A stretch of DNA of 64,000 nt from Hansfordia pulvinata (Eukaryota > Ascomycota > Sordariomycetes > Xylariales), in NCBI GenBank assembly GCA_006538405.1, contig BJKQ01000003.1:248001-312000 (forward strand). Reading direction: 5' to 3'. This document shows, piece after piece, positions 1 to 12,809 of this stretch. The notes beneath the pieces were generated by a model. The model had not been told where the DNA came from. It was given only the letters and a program-made list of their open reading frames with translations, and searched no databases. Each line of letters opens with the position of its first letter. The stretch's first letter is position 1. Position numbers and translations under genes: made by a program.

Positions 1-583
1 TGTATCAACATGAGCATCAAGATATTTAAGTGTCCAAGCCTTTCTAATGCGAAACACAAAACCCATCATATCAGACACCGAAAAAAAACGGGAAAATCAT
101 TCAAAAACACTACCCTGCTCGGTGTGAATGTTGGTGATGTTGGCTATTCTCTGTGACCTCGACCTGCCCGTGACGGCTGATAGGACCGATCGCTACTACA
201 ACTACAGCAGTCTGGGTGTTCTCTTCTCGGGTTGCCGTCTTACCCAACGGCCGTCTTTCTATAAAGGACCCCATGTCCAGCCCATCAATGAGGTTCTCTC
301 GCCCCCCTGTCTTGTGGAGACGGCCCCGGTCGGTCGTCGAACATCCCTGCGTCGCTCTCTCTACTCGTCATTCTTTCTCTATGCCCAAGTTATATACAGA
401 AAATACACAAGATGTTGACTAAGCCAATGATGAAATGCGCCGGGGTTTTGTCGGCGGCGGATCCGGCCAGAGAACGCGATTTGCGCCACATCAGCAGACA
501 CTGTATAGCCTGTACGTCGTGCTCACCCTTCCAGGATCATCGAGACTTTCTTCTTCTTGATGAACAGTTGGCACACGGAATCC
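1..583. other. Flanking region without a recognised gene
   Basis: This is the 3' flank of the thioesterase gene on the minus strand. Short open frames exist on both strands but none shows a recognisable domain, splice structure or signal peptide. It is left unannotated. Confidence 0.5.
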
Positions 584-1700
584 TCATCCGATAGCAAACC
601 TCCCCAACGCACCATGCTCTCCCCCGTCGAAGTGGCTGTGAAGCTCGTCCAGGGACGCAAAGTTGCGCGCGTAGTGCAGGCCCTGCTGCAGTTTGAACTC
701 GGTGTCCCTCCACGTCCAGTCGCTCTTGGGCGCCTCGTTGCCCGTCGGTAGCGGCGACTTGAGCTCGCCGTTGAGCGCCGCCCCGTCGCTGTCCTCGCCG
801 AGCCACCCGCCGGGCCGCTCGGGCAGCAGACCGCTGGCCTCGAGGGCGACGGCCGGGTGGACAGTCAAGCGGCCGACCTTGAGAACGTACTTGGAGACGG
901 CGGTCGCGAAGATGCGCTTCTGCCACTCGTCGGGCTTCCCCTCGTGCTTGCGCGTGGGCCCGTAGCGGACGCCTCCGCTGGACCAGCAGCGGGGACGGAC
1001 GGCGTCGCTCTCGACGAAGTGGGTGACGATGTAGATCCATTTGCGGTCCCAAGCGAGGATCCGCGACCACATTTCGAACTTCTGGTAAGGCTTGATTTCG
1101 CGCTTGAAGGAGCAGTGGACGGCACCGAGCATGATGCCGAGCTTGCCGCGGGCGGGCTTGGAGGGGTCGGAGGGATCTTTGACGAGGCGGTAGCGGGCAT
1201 TGTCGCCCAGCTGGTGCAGGCCGCGGGTCAAGGTGTGGCCAATGAGGTGTGTGCGGCTAACGTCGAGGTCGGCAAAGTAGGTCGAGTTGGACTTGTGCAA
1301 GTTGTAGTCGACCTCGCCGAGGGTCGTGTGAGACTGGGAGATGACTGGGTGGAAGAGGCGGTCGGGCGTGTGCGCGGCGGGCTTGCGGAAGAAGAGATGC
1401 GATATTATGGCGCCGAGGACGCGGACCTGGAGTATCTGTCAGTGGGGGGTGTCTGCGTAACTGGGCGATGGTGCCGACAGATCAGATGGAAAGACTCACA
1501 GTCCACGCAAAGGGCAAGCTCTTCCAGTTCCACAGAACAACTCCCAGCGCTACAATGCGACTGTAGCTACCGGGACCCGTGAAGAAGGCCTTGGCGGCGG
1601 CAGCGGCATCGTATTGGTAGGCGGCATAGGCGGCGGCTGAGGCGAAGACCGGGAGAGCCGTCAAAGACCACGTCTTGATTTTTGCGGCGGATGACGCCAT
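584..1700 (-). CDS. THEM6-like hotdog-fold thioesterase family protein
   Basis: Two exons, 1700-1500 and 1435-584, are joined by a 64-nt intron (GTGAGT donor, ACAG acceptor). They give a 350-residue protein. The N-terminus has hydrophobic stretches (about residues 10-28 and 45-60) that could anchor it in a membrane. A segment near residue 95, EVDYNLHKSNSTYFADLDVSR, has the Asp/Tyr/Asp-Val-Ser-Arg layout of the THEM6/4HBT_2 hotdog family. Fungal members are often annotated as thioesterase or 'capsule polysaccharide biosynthesis' proteins. The C-terminal part (TAVSKYVLKVGRLTVHP, then GLHYARNFASLDELH and ALGRFAIG) also fits that family. The substrate is unknown; acyl-CoA hydrolysis is inferred from the fold only. 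No frame problem was seen. Confidence 0.8.
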
Positions 1701-4700
1701 GACGGGTCGTCCCTTTCTACCGATTCAGCGAGGTTTTGGGTCGTCGGTCTCCTTCAGTCGCCTCTGTCACGCTGTGTTTGACTGGGCGCGGGGCCGCAGG
1801 CGGGTGGACGGGCTGGGGGCCGGTGATGAGCGCCTGGATGCGCGACTTGAGGGCGCCAAGGAGGAGGACGGCGACAACGAATGCCCAGAGTGGGACAGAT
1901 CGCAGGTGGCACAGAAGGGTGCTGGTACACTGGGAGAGAGCGTTTGCGCCGGGAGCGAGGGTCATGAGAGCGGGCGGCTGGGGAGTAAATGAGAGGCCGT
2001 AGGCTGGAGCCAGGGGTGAGAAATTGGTGTCGCAGTAGAAGAGAAACACCAGTCTTCGAGGCTTCGCAAGCACAGGTGTTATCTGAGTCGCTGTCACCGT
2101 CGCAGGCGGGTTGAGGAGGGAGGGCGGCGAGGTGAGACGTGAGAGGTGAGAAGAGAACACCGAGTAATAGTCTCTGTGAAGTGGGAGGGTTGGTGTTGGC
2201 CGATCGCCAGATTCAGGTACATCCGCGCACGTACCTCTTCAGGGACTCCGTCCCGACCAGCCCCCAATGAGCCCTCGGGAAGTTAGCCCTCTGAAGGTAC
2301 AGGTAAGTACTGGTGCTGCTGAGGCACGATACCTTTCCAAAAGTGCATGTATCTACATTACAATGTATCTCACTCTATCCATACCTATGTATGTAGACCT
2401 AGGATACATGTATGTAGAGTACCCAAGCGAAATCAATCAATACATCGGATGTATGGAAAGAACCGTCCTCGCGAGTCTGGTGTCTGCCTGCCTGCGGTGG
2501 TCAGTCGCAGTTTCCGCTGGAGCCGGCGAAGGAAGTGGATCTGGCCGAGGCAGCAGAACGTCAGGTCCCCTTTATTACCAGCGTCCGTAAGCACGCCAGG
2601 CCCTTCGGCGTCACTCCTAATTCCTATCCCTCACGCCGATTGGCCTCAGCTCCCGGGCCGTCTTGTTAGTCCCTCACTCACACACCGTCGACTTCTTCTT
2701 GCGCTGGCTCCTTCAGCCCAGAATGCATCTCGTTTTTGGGTTCAACAAGGCCACCGCTGAATGTCAGCAGGGCTGGGCGACAGCCGAGCACCACGCGAAC
2801 GAACATCCCCACCCCACTCTGCCTTTGGGCGCCAGGCCACAAAGGCTCTTCCTGGTCGGGCCCGAAATCCAAACCTCGGCTCGGCTGTTTCCTCGTCAAA
2901 GCAGCAAGCCCTCTTCCCCCGGGCCTCTCTCCAAGTGGGCGGCTCCTCGACCAGCTGGCCAGGCTGGTCCGTGAATGGATTGGCAGTGGGAGCTGTGCTG
3001 GAATGGACCCGAAGTGTTCATCCGTCAAGTCAATACTTCACCTGACGGAAGCTGAAAAACGATGAACCAACCACTATCTTCATCTGTCCCTGGAACCTTG
3101 TCCAGGCTTCTACGAGCATTCGCTGGTCAACTACAGGTTCCCGGATACTCGTCCCAGACGTCTGTCGTCTACTGGAACACCACACACCGCCGTCTCCGTC
3201 GCGATCCCGCTCCAGGACAACTCTCCCATCCACGCCGTCGCGGTCTGCGCCTCAACGCGGACGATTCAGCGTCGCAATCCAGTTAGCCCAAAGCGTGGTC
3301 ACACAAGCTTGGGTGGTAATCCCCTAGCGCAGGAGCCTCCCGCTCTTTTACTCATCCTGCTGGCCTGATCACCTAGTAAAGGGTAAGAAGGCACGTGGGC
3401 GTCATGGCAAGGCAACCAGAACCCCGAAGCACAGCCAGGTAGGCGGACAAGGCCTCCTGCTTCGAGTTGCGCATGCGCAGGTCTATTTTCATAGGTGGTC
3501 GGTCTCCCGAGGCTGGCCCCTACGGGCTCTCTGATGACGAAGGGCTTGGGTGCCTCTGATCGCCTGGCTCAATATGGTGCTTTCGGTATCAAGTAAATGG
3601 CAGAACGAGCAATCGCCATGCCGGCCTCTGGCCTGTGGAAAAGGACCTGAGCAAACCAAGCCATGTGCATCTTGGTACATGACTTTCTCTCAAGCTCGCC
3701 TCGGCACAAGCCGATGCGCCCACATGCCCGAGTTGGGAAGCATGGAACAATACTCGTAGCCCGGCCAGGGCCTCGTTGTTCTTTAGACTTCCATGTATTC
3801 TTGTCCCTGCTGGCGGTGGGCCCGCAGCCGACTGAGCCGCGGCTGCAATCCCATTACAGCCGGCCCACGCCGCTACTCGATCCGCCCGCGTTCCGGCCGT
3901 CTGGCCAGGGTCCTTCACTTTAGAAGCTTCTAACTATAGCCCGCCACAGGCAGAGCACAGCGCACTAACAAGCCGTTACAAGTATGTGCATTGCCCGCCA
4001 ATGAGCAAGCCTGGCTTGTACCTGGTCTGGACGCCTTTGACTGATAATTCTTGAAGCTGCTCCTACGACCAACATATCTTGTCAAAGCTACGGACAGGCC
4101 AGGCATAAACGAGGAGTCGCGGGGATCCCCTCCGCGGGCTCACCGTAGACCCCGCGACGCTTGCGAGCAGGTAGGCTCGCATTCCGATCTCGACCTTGGG
4201 CGCTCCCGAAGATTGGTACGGACCCCGCGCGGACTCCAAGGCGTACTGGGTTGGTTACTTCGAAATTCAATCCTTGAAGCCCGGCGGTTCGAGGGCCACT
4301 TGGCAGAAGATGAAGAGCTGCTTGTGGCCACAACAGGCGATGGGCGCACAGTCGAGTTGTGCGGGCCACGTGGGGGGGCAGACCCGGGGATGCGAAGATG
4401 ACTGCAAAGGCAGAACGCCAACGAGAGTCGGAAACGTACTCGTACTCGAACCTCGACAATGGGCCTCGCCCGACAGGGGACAGTGTGGCTTCATGTTCAC
4501 CCGCATTTCCGTACCCCGCTGACAGCAGGGAGGGGCTCTCAGGAGACGTGGAAAAGAAAAAAAGAAGACACACAGCTATATTCCGGATGTGTGCTTGTGC
4601 GACGATGCAAATAAGAACTGGACATGTATGCGTAATGCGAAGAGCGCCGGTGGAGGGTTTCGAGCAGAAACTGTTGGGTCGGCCGCATAGGCAGGACCCG

Positions 4701-5871
4701 TCCGAGCCGAGACAAAGTTGGGGAACAGGTGGGCCCCCCCCCCCCCCCCGGGTCTCTCTTGGTTCCCAGGCGGCCATGGTAGACTTTTCGCTACTGGCAA
4801 TGGTAACCCCTTTCACTCAGATTAGCATGGCGTCACATTGGGCATGGGTGGCACGGTCAGCATGCTAATCTGGCGCTCTCATGGTGCAATGCGGGATTCC
4901 GGGGTCGGGGTCGGGGCGTTGAACCCCCCCATGTGCGAGTAAGTCGTGGGAAGAGGGGCCGCGGGGTGATTGGCTGCTGATACTCAATTCAATAGACTAT
5001 TATACCTACCTATACTGAGCACCTGAGTAAGGCTGTGCGTCGCGCATAGATAAGGCGAGAGTACGTGTGAATATAATAGCTTGACCGATAGGCAGATAGC
5101 TGGAGAGCGCCGTCGAATCAGAGCGAGGATTGCATCACAGGGCGCGCACGAAAATACGTCAACGTGGTGGGTTGGAACGCTGGTTGTGCATTCGCTTGCG
5201 GCTCTGACAGTTGCCTGGCCCATCAGAGCCGGCCGCCTCATTGCATACGGTATGGTGGAAACAGCGTTACATAGACCGGCCTCAGGGGTCCTCAACATGG
5301 CTGGGGATCCTGAGCCTCATCCTCCCTGCCTCGTCCTCCCCGCTGGGCATGCATGCCCGTACATGCGTGTGAATTCACAACCACCTGGGCAGCCGCCGGT
5401 CGGTCCCCTTCCCCTTCCCCTCTTCTTCCTCCAGATTCCAAACGGTCCCCTACCCGGAACTCCCATATCTCGGTCCGTGTGCAAAATCAAGCAGAAACAA
5501 AAAATCAAACTGTGCATGTCCCCCCCTCTCGTGTTCTCCACTCGCGTCTCCGTCTCTTTTCATTCGTTCGTTCTTTGGTCTCGTGTCGTAGTTGGAATGG
5601 GGCGCAGTGGGGTATATAAGTGAGAGATGCTCAAGGGCGGTTGGTGATGCAGGTACATTATAACAAATGTGTGGCGTGTAAGAGCGCGGTCATGCCGGTG
5701 ACCGCCGTCCCGCGTGGCGAAAGAGAAAAGGCGCTTGTGTGTAATATAAGATGGGATGAAAAGAGAGAAAAAAGACATGTCGAATAAGAATAGAGTCTTG
5801 TCTTTTCCCGCCCCGCGGCTGCAAGGACAGAAGCCGAAGGACAGAAGCCGTAGACAGGCCTGGTGGCTCGC
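1701..5871. other. 4.2-kb intergenic region, no supported gene
   Basis: Many short open frames overlap here without coding signature or plausible introns. Visible content is a C16 tract at 4734-4749 and two TACTCGTA octamers (3751-3758, 4437-4444). Nothing else could be assigned. Confidence 0.5.
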
Positions 5872-6076
5872 TTAGAAGACGAGCATGTCGCGGCGGGTCG
5901 AGGCGGCGCTGTGGTGCAGCAGGCCCTTGCCGGGGACGTGGTGGGCGGGCCATGCGGACGACCTTGATCTGCGGGGTGCCGTCGGCGTTGTCGACGTTGA
6001 CGCGGACCGAGATGGAGCGGCGCACGTTGGCGTTGTTCGGGTTGTAGGTGATGAAGGAGAACTTGCGCTCGGCCAT
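5872..6076 (-). CDS. Small conserved-looking hypothetical protein (about 67 aa), frame interrupted once
   Basis: The frame opens at 6076 with MAERKFSFITYNPNN and runs through RRSISVRVNVDNADGTPQIKVVRM. After that the open frame turns into arginine/proline-rich sequence. Shifting by one base in the GGGCGGG tract at about 5943-5949 gives a sensible ending, HHVPGKGLLHHSAASTRRDMLVF, followed by TAA at 5874-5872. The span is 205 nt, one more than a multiple of three, so one extra base fits. The alternatives are a true +1 frameshift or a longer product in the unshifted frame. The hydrophilic sequence has no signal peptide or membrane segment. I do not recognise the function. A GA-rich run lies in the upstream leader (6101-6117). 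Confidence 0.55.
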
Positions 6077-9000
6077 TTTGACGGTTGGTTCTTGGTTGTG
6101 AGAGAGAGAGAGAGAGGTGGAAGGTGTTAATGTGCGTGGGTGTGGCGGTGTGTATGTAAGTGGTGATAGCTGATGGAGAGTTGAGAGAGCTGTTTGTGAA
6201 TCGAATCTATCGAATCGAGGCTAGGCTGTTCTGGCTTGCTGATCTGGAATCAAGGCGAGTGGGAATTGAAATCCGGGGGAGGGCGGGCAGCTTCTTATAA
6301 TGACGGGAGCTCGAGCACGAGCAGAGACCCAGAGACGCGTACCTAATAAGCTGCTCGTATGAGAGCAGGCAGGCAGGCAGGCAGGCAGCAGGCGGCAGTG
6401 GATGAGACCCATCCATGCCTTGTCCTTGTCCTGCCTGCGCTGCCGGCTGCCGGTGCTGCGGCTGCTCCTCCGGCCTCCAGAATGCAAAACCAGACTTTGA
6501 TATTTCGATGGAGCCCACCCCAGGCAATGGGGCCGTGCATTCCCGCAGCCCCGCGGTAGTGGGTGTCAGGGCAGGGCAGGGCGCGCAACGCAAGAACGAG
6601 AAAGAAAAAAAGCTGGGGTCTAGCGTGCCCCAACGGAATTCCCATCATCGTGGCCTCACCCGACCCGAATCAGGGGAGCACCCACCACCCCTGCCAATCG
6701 GTACGAGCCGGTGTCTCTCTGCTCGTACCCATCCTGCGTACCTACTACGAGTAGAGGGCGCTAGTACGAGGGCGCTCAAAACGGACGGGCCCGAGAATAG
6801 GTACCGTAGGTAGGCACCTTACTCGTAGCAGGCACGCACGGGAGCTCGTCAAACGCGCAGCAGAGCCTGCGGGATCGCTGCCGTTGCCAATTTCGTTACA
6901 TTTCGTTACATGTACGGGCAGGATTCGGCGGCAGGCACGCGCGCTGCTGCAGTATGTGAGCTGGTACTCGTACATCAATTCGTAAGTGCTGCTGCAGTGC
7001 CCGAGTCAAACGGCTGCGCGCGCGTACCGTTTGATGCCGGTTCGGGGCTGGCGCAAAGGTCCTTCCCCCGGAGCACGGCTGTCCCACTGCTCCGGCCTGC
7101 GTGCACGGCCTGCCCAGCTGCAAGTCATCTAACGATAGTTGGACGGGACGGTGCTAGTATGGCTGCCGGCACGAATGGATACTCGCAATGCGCCGGGCTT
7201 TCTTGATTGAAAGCCGCATTCGCAGACAGCAATGCGTAATGTTTGCCGCGCTCACGTCAGTCTTTACGGCGTGCTGCGCATGAGCAGAGGTGTTGAACAG
7301 CCATGACGAGTGCCTTAGGTACTCGCAATGAGACTGTGAGGAAGACGCTGGTATATCTGCCACATCTCGGGACGTCCAATTTACATCCCGGCTCTGCAAG
7401 TTTCAGGTTTCCGTACCTGGATCCGTTTCTCTGACGCCGGACTGGCCACCTGGTGCCAGCGTCCAACGACGACCCCATCATTCAAGGCACAGGGCGCGGC
7501 TTCCAAGGCTGGAGACGACTGGGCGTCAGAACAGGCTGTACCCAGCACAAGATAGGGTACACCCACGGATGTACCTCCAGCTGGAGGTTGTACAGATTGG
7601 GTCTGCTCCCGTCGCACCCAACAAACGTCACTCATCCATCGCCAGCTTGCACGCCTAATGAATGGCCCCGATTCCAACGTCGCATCTCCAAGTCAAGGCA
7701 CACCACACCAGGACACACCGGGACGGTACTGCCACGATCAAGATGATCTACGTGTCGGCTTCTACTTTGGCTACCATGACGCCACGCCCGCACGCCTAGA
7801 GGCTTCTCATGCGCATCCGCGTCTTGACCTGCGATGCGGAAGCCGGGATCAAGGTTCACTCGGTCTGGACTCGCCCTGACGGGTGTCGCCGACTTCCGCC
7901 ACTCGAGGCCTCCACGGGCATACGAGCATGCGCACGCAAACCCTCGAGTGGCCAAGGGCGGATCCAAATCAGACAAAACCGGTCTTGCTCTCCAAGATGT
8001 CCGTCCAGGCTCTCCTGAACAATGAAGTGTCTGGCCTCTTCCCCAGACATGTCTGGCCCCGAGCGACCATGCTTGGCCCAAGATCTGTGTCAACCGGTCC
8101 TCGTGTCTCACCCGCTGGGAGAGCGGCCATTGAGTCTGGCTCTGGCTCCGTATCCGTACGCCGTGCGCTGCCCAATCCCTGGTTGCCAGCATCTGACTGC
8201 CGGCATGTGGGGAATTGCATCCCCAATAGCCAGGCGGCCTTATTCATCCCCGGCTGCGCGGTCTCTCATCGCCGGTACCCACACACACCACCGATACGGC
8301 ACGTGGGACAAAACAGCTGGCAATCACCTCTCGGTCCAGGCCCACGATCCCCCTATAACTAGACTTGACAGTCTGGGGTCAACCAAACTCCGTTGAGGCC
8401 AAGTCTGGGGTAGTCGCAAGTCCGCCGTGTCAACGATCCCCTGGACAGCCTAGAAGGGAAATTCCTTCAGCAATGTTTCGATGCGACCCCAGGGGCCAAA
8501 GCTCGGTGACCAGCGCGCGACAAACTTAGATCCGCCTGGTCATGGGGGGCATTCCTCATGCCTGAGTCCGTTGCTGACACTGGGTTGGCGCAGCGAGGCC
8601 CCTTGCGCGATGGTTTAGGGAGGGCACATGTTGGCCTGGCCTGGGTGGGAGTTGGCTTTCAACTGAAGAGGTCAGTCTGTGCTTGAAGTTGGTCGATACT
8701 GATGGATTACAGCCGGATCGCCGTTTCTGACAGTCAACAAGCTTGGTTGATTTGGCGACGTCTTCGCATTAGTCAACGGCGACGCGGCTGCTCGGCTCGT
8801 CAACACTATCTACTTCCTCTCTAGTCAGGCGCCCGAAATACTGACAACTCCGTATGATGGCCAGACAATCAGGCTTCTTAGAGGGCGCATCGTGCCGAGC
8901 CTGGCAGCTCCGCCCCAGTAGCTTCTCTGTACGCCACAACTCCTCACCGATCCGAGTTTTGATGAGACTGCTTTCCTTGGAACGTGACTCAACCTATCTA

Positions 9001-10991
9001 GGCATTCCTCATCATCCTCTCTTTCATATGACTGACCGGCCCAATACCCGAAACTCTGGGCCATTGCGCAAAATCTCGCCGTCTGCGTTTCGTGACTATC
9101 TTTCCCACCACTTGGGCTCTGCAGCTAGCGGGCGGACGCTATCAGCACCCACACAAGCGTGTCTAGTTCGCGTTTGCCGCACATGGTTCCAGTGGATGCA
9201 GAGCTCGTGTGCCCGTGTCGGAGAGATAGCCACATACGTATGGAGACTGAGCATACGTCTGATCGTGTAGCGCCTGACGATGGGAACCCGAGGCTGGAAG
9301 TGTTGGGAGTTGTTTGCTCACGTGCCTGACATCTTGCCCCTGGTCCCGCGCCTGGTACTGTTTGGTACTATTTGAGGCGGCCATGGGCACGAGGCCTGAC
9401 ATGGTCTCTCAAAGCCCGGGCCACTGATATTAGGAGAACAGAAAGAACGTAAGGACCACGGAACCAGGTGAAGCTAGGAGATTGTTAGACTTCAAGGCTT
9501 GAAAATACTCTCCGGAACCCATCTCTTTTAGCTGGGAGAATGGCCGGTAAAGATAACAGGCAGATTCATCGGATAGCAGGCTCAATCGTGGGAGGAGAGT
9601 TGAGTGCCGACCCTGTGAATACATAGGCTGCTTGGGTCACAAGTATATGAAAAACTAAACAGGTATAGCGCAAGCTCCGGGTGAGATGAAGGGAGCGCGA
9701 TTTCTGTTTCGTCCCATCCACAATGGCCATCACGAGTTGGTACGACACTCGTGCTTGTTGATGCTAGCCTTTCAGTTCTCTCACGGCACCACGGAGCAGA
9801 TCCACGGCACGATCATAAACTCCCCCATGGGCAGCGAATAAGCCGCGATTGAGATTTACATGTTGCACCGTACTGGACCTTCATGCTTCGCGATGGGCTT
9901 GTGGGAGGCCCTCGGCGCCCACAGACCTCGTGACTGCTCCGGTACACGCGGAGCATTTTCGCACGCGACTCAGCCGTGGGACATGCCATAAGGCCTTGAC
10001 GGAGTTTCCCAAGAGGACCGCATCGCATGTCACGAGCACGGCGCGTTGACGTTCCTGGGGCCAAGGTGGCACGGGCCACTCTCTGATCGCGCCTACTCTC
10101 TGGTCGACCTCAAGCAAGGGGGCTTCCCGCCAGCGCGGTGGCCTCGACGGCACGGCGCAGATGGGCACGTGCTGTTCGTTTGTGTGCTGTTTTCGCAACA
10201 CTCTTCGCCTGGTGCGGTGATGGCCTTGTACGCACCATCCGGACACGCGAGCCATGCGTTCGAGGTGTGTAGGTAGGTTTCCTTCTAAGTTCAAGTTGCC
10301 GCGCTGGTCTTGACGTATGACAAACACAGAGGGAGAAAGGACGAGTGCGGGAGACCCTGTCAAGCCCGGGCTTTCTGGGCCATACAAGCGAGGGCCTCCA
10401 AGTCTCGTGCAAATCTGGATTTGTGCATGACGGTGCTGGTGCTGGTCAAGCTGCCCGAGTCCTTTGGAAGCCAGTAGCATGCGGATGAGATGAAGACAGC
10501 GAATGTTCCCAGAGCGCCGCGATTTGTGTGATTGTAGTATATTCTCATACTGTCTGCATAAGAGCGTGCCCAATCTCCCAGCAGCGGAGCTTGGAGACTG
10601 CCCGAGCGCCATGGAAGGGTTGTGGTCGGGAGGTATCAAAGGCGTAACGACTTGCTCAGACGTCGTCTATCGTCACCTACACACCCGACGGAGGCTATTC
10701 GGGGGGATCCTCTCCATACTCGACAAACATCCGATGATGACTCCAGCATATTTGCCGTCATGCGTGGGCAGGTCCCAAGAAGCGCCTTACGCAGCGATCC
10801 CAGGAGTCTGCGCGTAGGTTTGCGCAAGCCGCTCCTTGCCTGCCCTGAACACCAGCTGCGGCGCTTCAGGATAGGCCGGCGAGATACTTGTTTCTCCACC
10901 TGTCGAGGGCGACCTCCGTGAACACAACAGCCCGCGAGCCAAGGATCCATCCACGCGCCCACTGAAGTGGACCGCACTGTCACACCCAGGA

Positions 10992-11022
<31 letters not shown>

Positions 11023-11066
11023 ACCCTGCGCATCCCCCGCGAAAAAGGTCCCCCCTCTCCCTCCTT
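6077..11066. other. 5-kb intergenic region, no supported gene
   Basis: No open frame here has a recognisable domain or consistent splice sites; the longest (9881-10639 and 7632-8192, both minus) look like chance frames in GC-rich DNA. It contains a (CAGG)n run near 6366-6388, three TACGAGTA/TACTCGTA octamers between 6746 and 6972, and a C29 tract at 10994-11022 just past the dynactin stop codon. Confidence 0.5.
10994..11022. repeat. Poly-C tract (29 nt)
   Basis: An uninterrupted run of 29 C on the plus strand, 45 nt beyond the stop codon of the dynactin p25 gene. Length in the assembly may be inexact. Confidence 0.9.
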
Positions 11067-12058
11067 TCACGCCGCAGCCGGCGGCGCGACGTGGTTGCCG
11101 ACGGAGCGGTACAGCTCGCGCAGCTCGAACTCCTCGTGCCCTCCCTCGGGGACCTCGCCGACGACGCGGGCGGGGCGGCCTGCCACGACGCTGAAGCTGG
11201 GCACGACCGTGTTGGGCGCGACCACGGCCCCGTCCAGCACCCGCACGTAGTCCTTGATGATGGCGAACTCGCCCACGTGCACCCCCTTGCCCAGGTGGAC
11301 GTGGCTGCCCACCGTCGCCGCCTGCACCACCGTGCCCTCGCCCACGAAGACGTGGTCGCCCAGCCGGAGGGGCAGGTAGGTGAACTGCCTGTGGTAGGCG
11401 GGGATTTCGCGGGGGAGTCAGCGGGAGTTTGTGGGACGATTGCAAGTGTCAAGAAGAAGAAGAAGAAGAAGGGGCGGAAATGTGAAAAAAGGAAAAAGAG
11501 AGAAAAATATACAGAAGGGTAGGTAGGTATGCTGTAGTTTCACTGGGCAGATCGTGTCATGAAGAGAGGCAGAACCAGGCACACGCGACGGCCGAGACTG
11601 CCCTCCCTGCGCCCGCCCCTTGGCTCCTCGCAAGCGAGAGAAGAAAGAACTCGTCCCGGGCTGCGTGATGCATTGGGAAATCGGCGACTTGGAGAATGAG
11701 AGGATGGGGGGAAACGCGAGAGAAGAAATGAGAAAACCGACCCCTTGTATATGCGTCCCGGCGGCCGCAGACAGCACCCCTTGCTGAGGAAGCAGTACCG
11801 CCCGATGGCGACGGCCGTGTTGCTCCCGGGCGCCGCGGACCCTCCGCCGCCGCCGCCGCCGCCGCCGCCCGCGGACGAGGAGGAGGACCCGCCGTGCACG
11901 GTGCGGGCCAGGTCGCCGCGGAGCATGGCCTCGGCCTGGATGACCGTCTTGCCGCCGAGCATGATGTGCTGGGTGCCCGTCAGGACGGCCTTGCGCGACA
12001 CCTTGTTGCCGGTGTCCTGGTTTGCGGTGTTCGTGTGTCTTGCGCGTCAGTTTGTCTT

Positions 12059-12117
<59 letters not shown>

Positions 12118-12192
12118 AATGTGACTGTAAGGGATCGAAGGTGGGAAACTCACCGTCTCAATGTACTCTCCTCTCGCCTGCTTCCGTGACAT
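11067..12192 (-). CDS. DCTN5: Dynactin subunit 5 (p25), left-handed beta-helix protein
   Basis: Three exons (12192-12154, 12016-11742, 11388-11067) give 211 residues. p25 sits in the pointed-end complex of dynactin and helps dynein bind early endosomes. Diagnostic blocks are the N-terminus MSRKQARGEYIETDTGNKVSRKA (spread over exons 1 and 2), TGTQHIMLGGKTVIQAEAMLRGDL, IGRYCFLSKG, LGDHVFVGEGTVV and VGEFAIIKDYVRVLDG. These are the hexapeptide turns of a left-handed beta-helix (LbH). Intron 1 (137 nt) holds a (TG)28 microsatellite. Intron 2 is long for a fungus (353 nt) and uses a weak donor GTCGGT, so that junction is the least certain; frame and family alignment support it. A Ser5-Ala-Gly10 insert lies between beta-helix coils. 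The Neurospora orthologue is, as I recall, a ropy (ro) gene. Confidence 0.9.
12061..12116. repeat. (TG)28 microsatellite inside intron 1 of dynactin p25
   Basis: A perfect dinucleotide run of 56 nt within the 137-nt first intron of the p25 gene. On the gene's own strand it reads (CA)n. It fills the middle of the intron. Confidence 0.95.
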
Positions 12193-12809
12193 GGTCGCCG
12201 GTGATGCCGATGCCGCGGCGGATTTTATGTCGGGGCCTGGCGGGTTGGGTGTTGGCGGGCGCGGAGAGACGGAGGTTACCCTTTCGGAGACTCGTCGGGT
12301 TGGCAGCCTGCAGTGGTGGGTGTTTGGGTGGGTCTGGTAGGTGCGAGGACGGGACAGGACAGCCAGAACCGTTAATTACGTGCCGGGAACGGGGTTCCGC
12401 AGAAAACGGGCGGCCACAGGGCGAATCATCGGCGCCGCACTCATTTCACTCAACCAGGTGCACCCACTCAGGTCTCGTTTGCCAACGACTCTTTTTCTCT
12501 TAGTAAGTAAGTGAAGGTAGCTGAGATGAAGGGAGAACGATGAGGACACGCAAACTACGTGCTATATGCGTCCGTGTCAATCGTACATATTTTTTTGATA
12601 CCTCTACTCCGTAACGCATCACATCTTTGGCAAATGCCGGTTCACGAGGTGCCAAGTCTCATACTCTTTTCATCACTGCACTAAAACACCGAAGAAATGC
12701 AGTGGCAGCAAAATAGCTTACACGCCATGTTCAACACCTCCACCGCGAGACTTCGCCCCCGTCACCCATCAAGGCACAGAGCCGAGCTGCGAAGGGGGGG
12801 GCCCTGCCC

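Noticed and set aside
1717..2160. 147-codon open frame on the minus strand upstream of the thioesterase gene
   Set aside because: No ATG-supported conserved content, no domain; Pro/Ser-rich chance frame.
7632..10639. Long open frames on the minus strand (7632-8192, 9881-10639)
   Set aside because: Composition is that of random GC-rich DNA (Arg, Pro, Gly), with no motif, signal peptide or splice pattern.
11418..12119. 233-codon frame with a His-Thr repeat
   Set aside because: It reads through the (TG)28 repeat and the introns of dynactin p25; a shadow of that gene.
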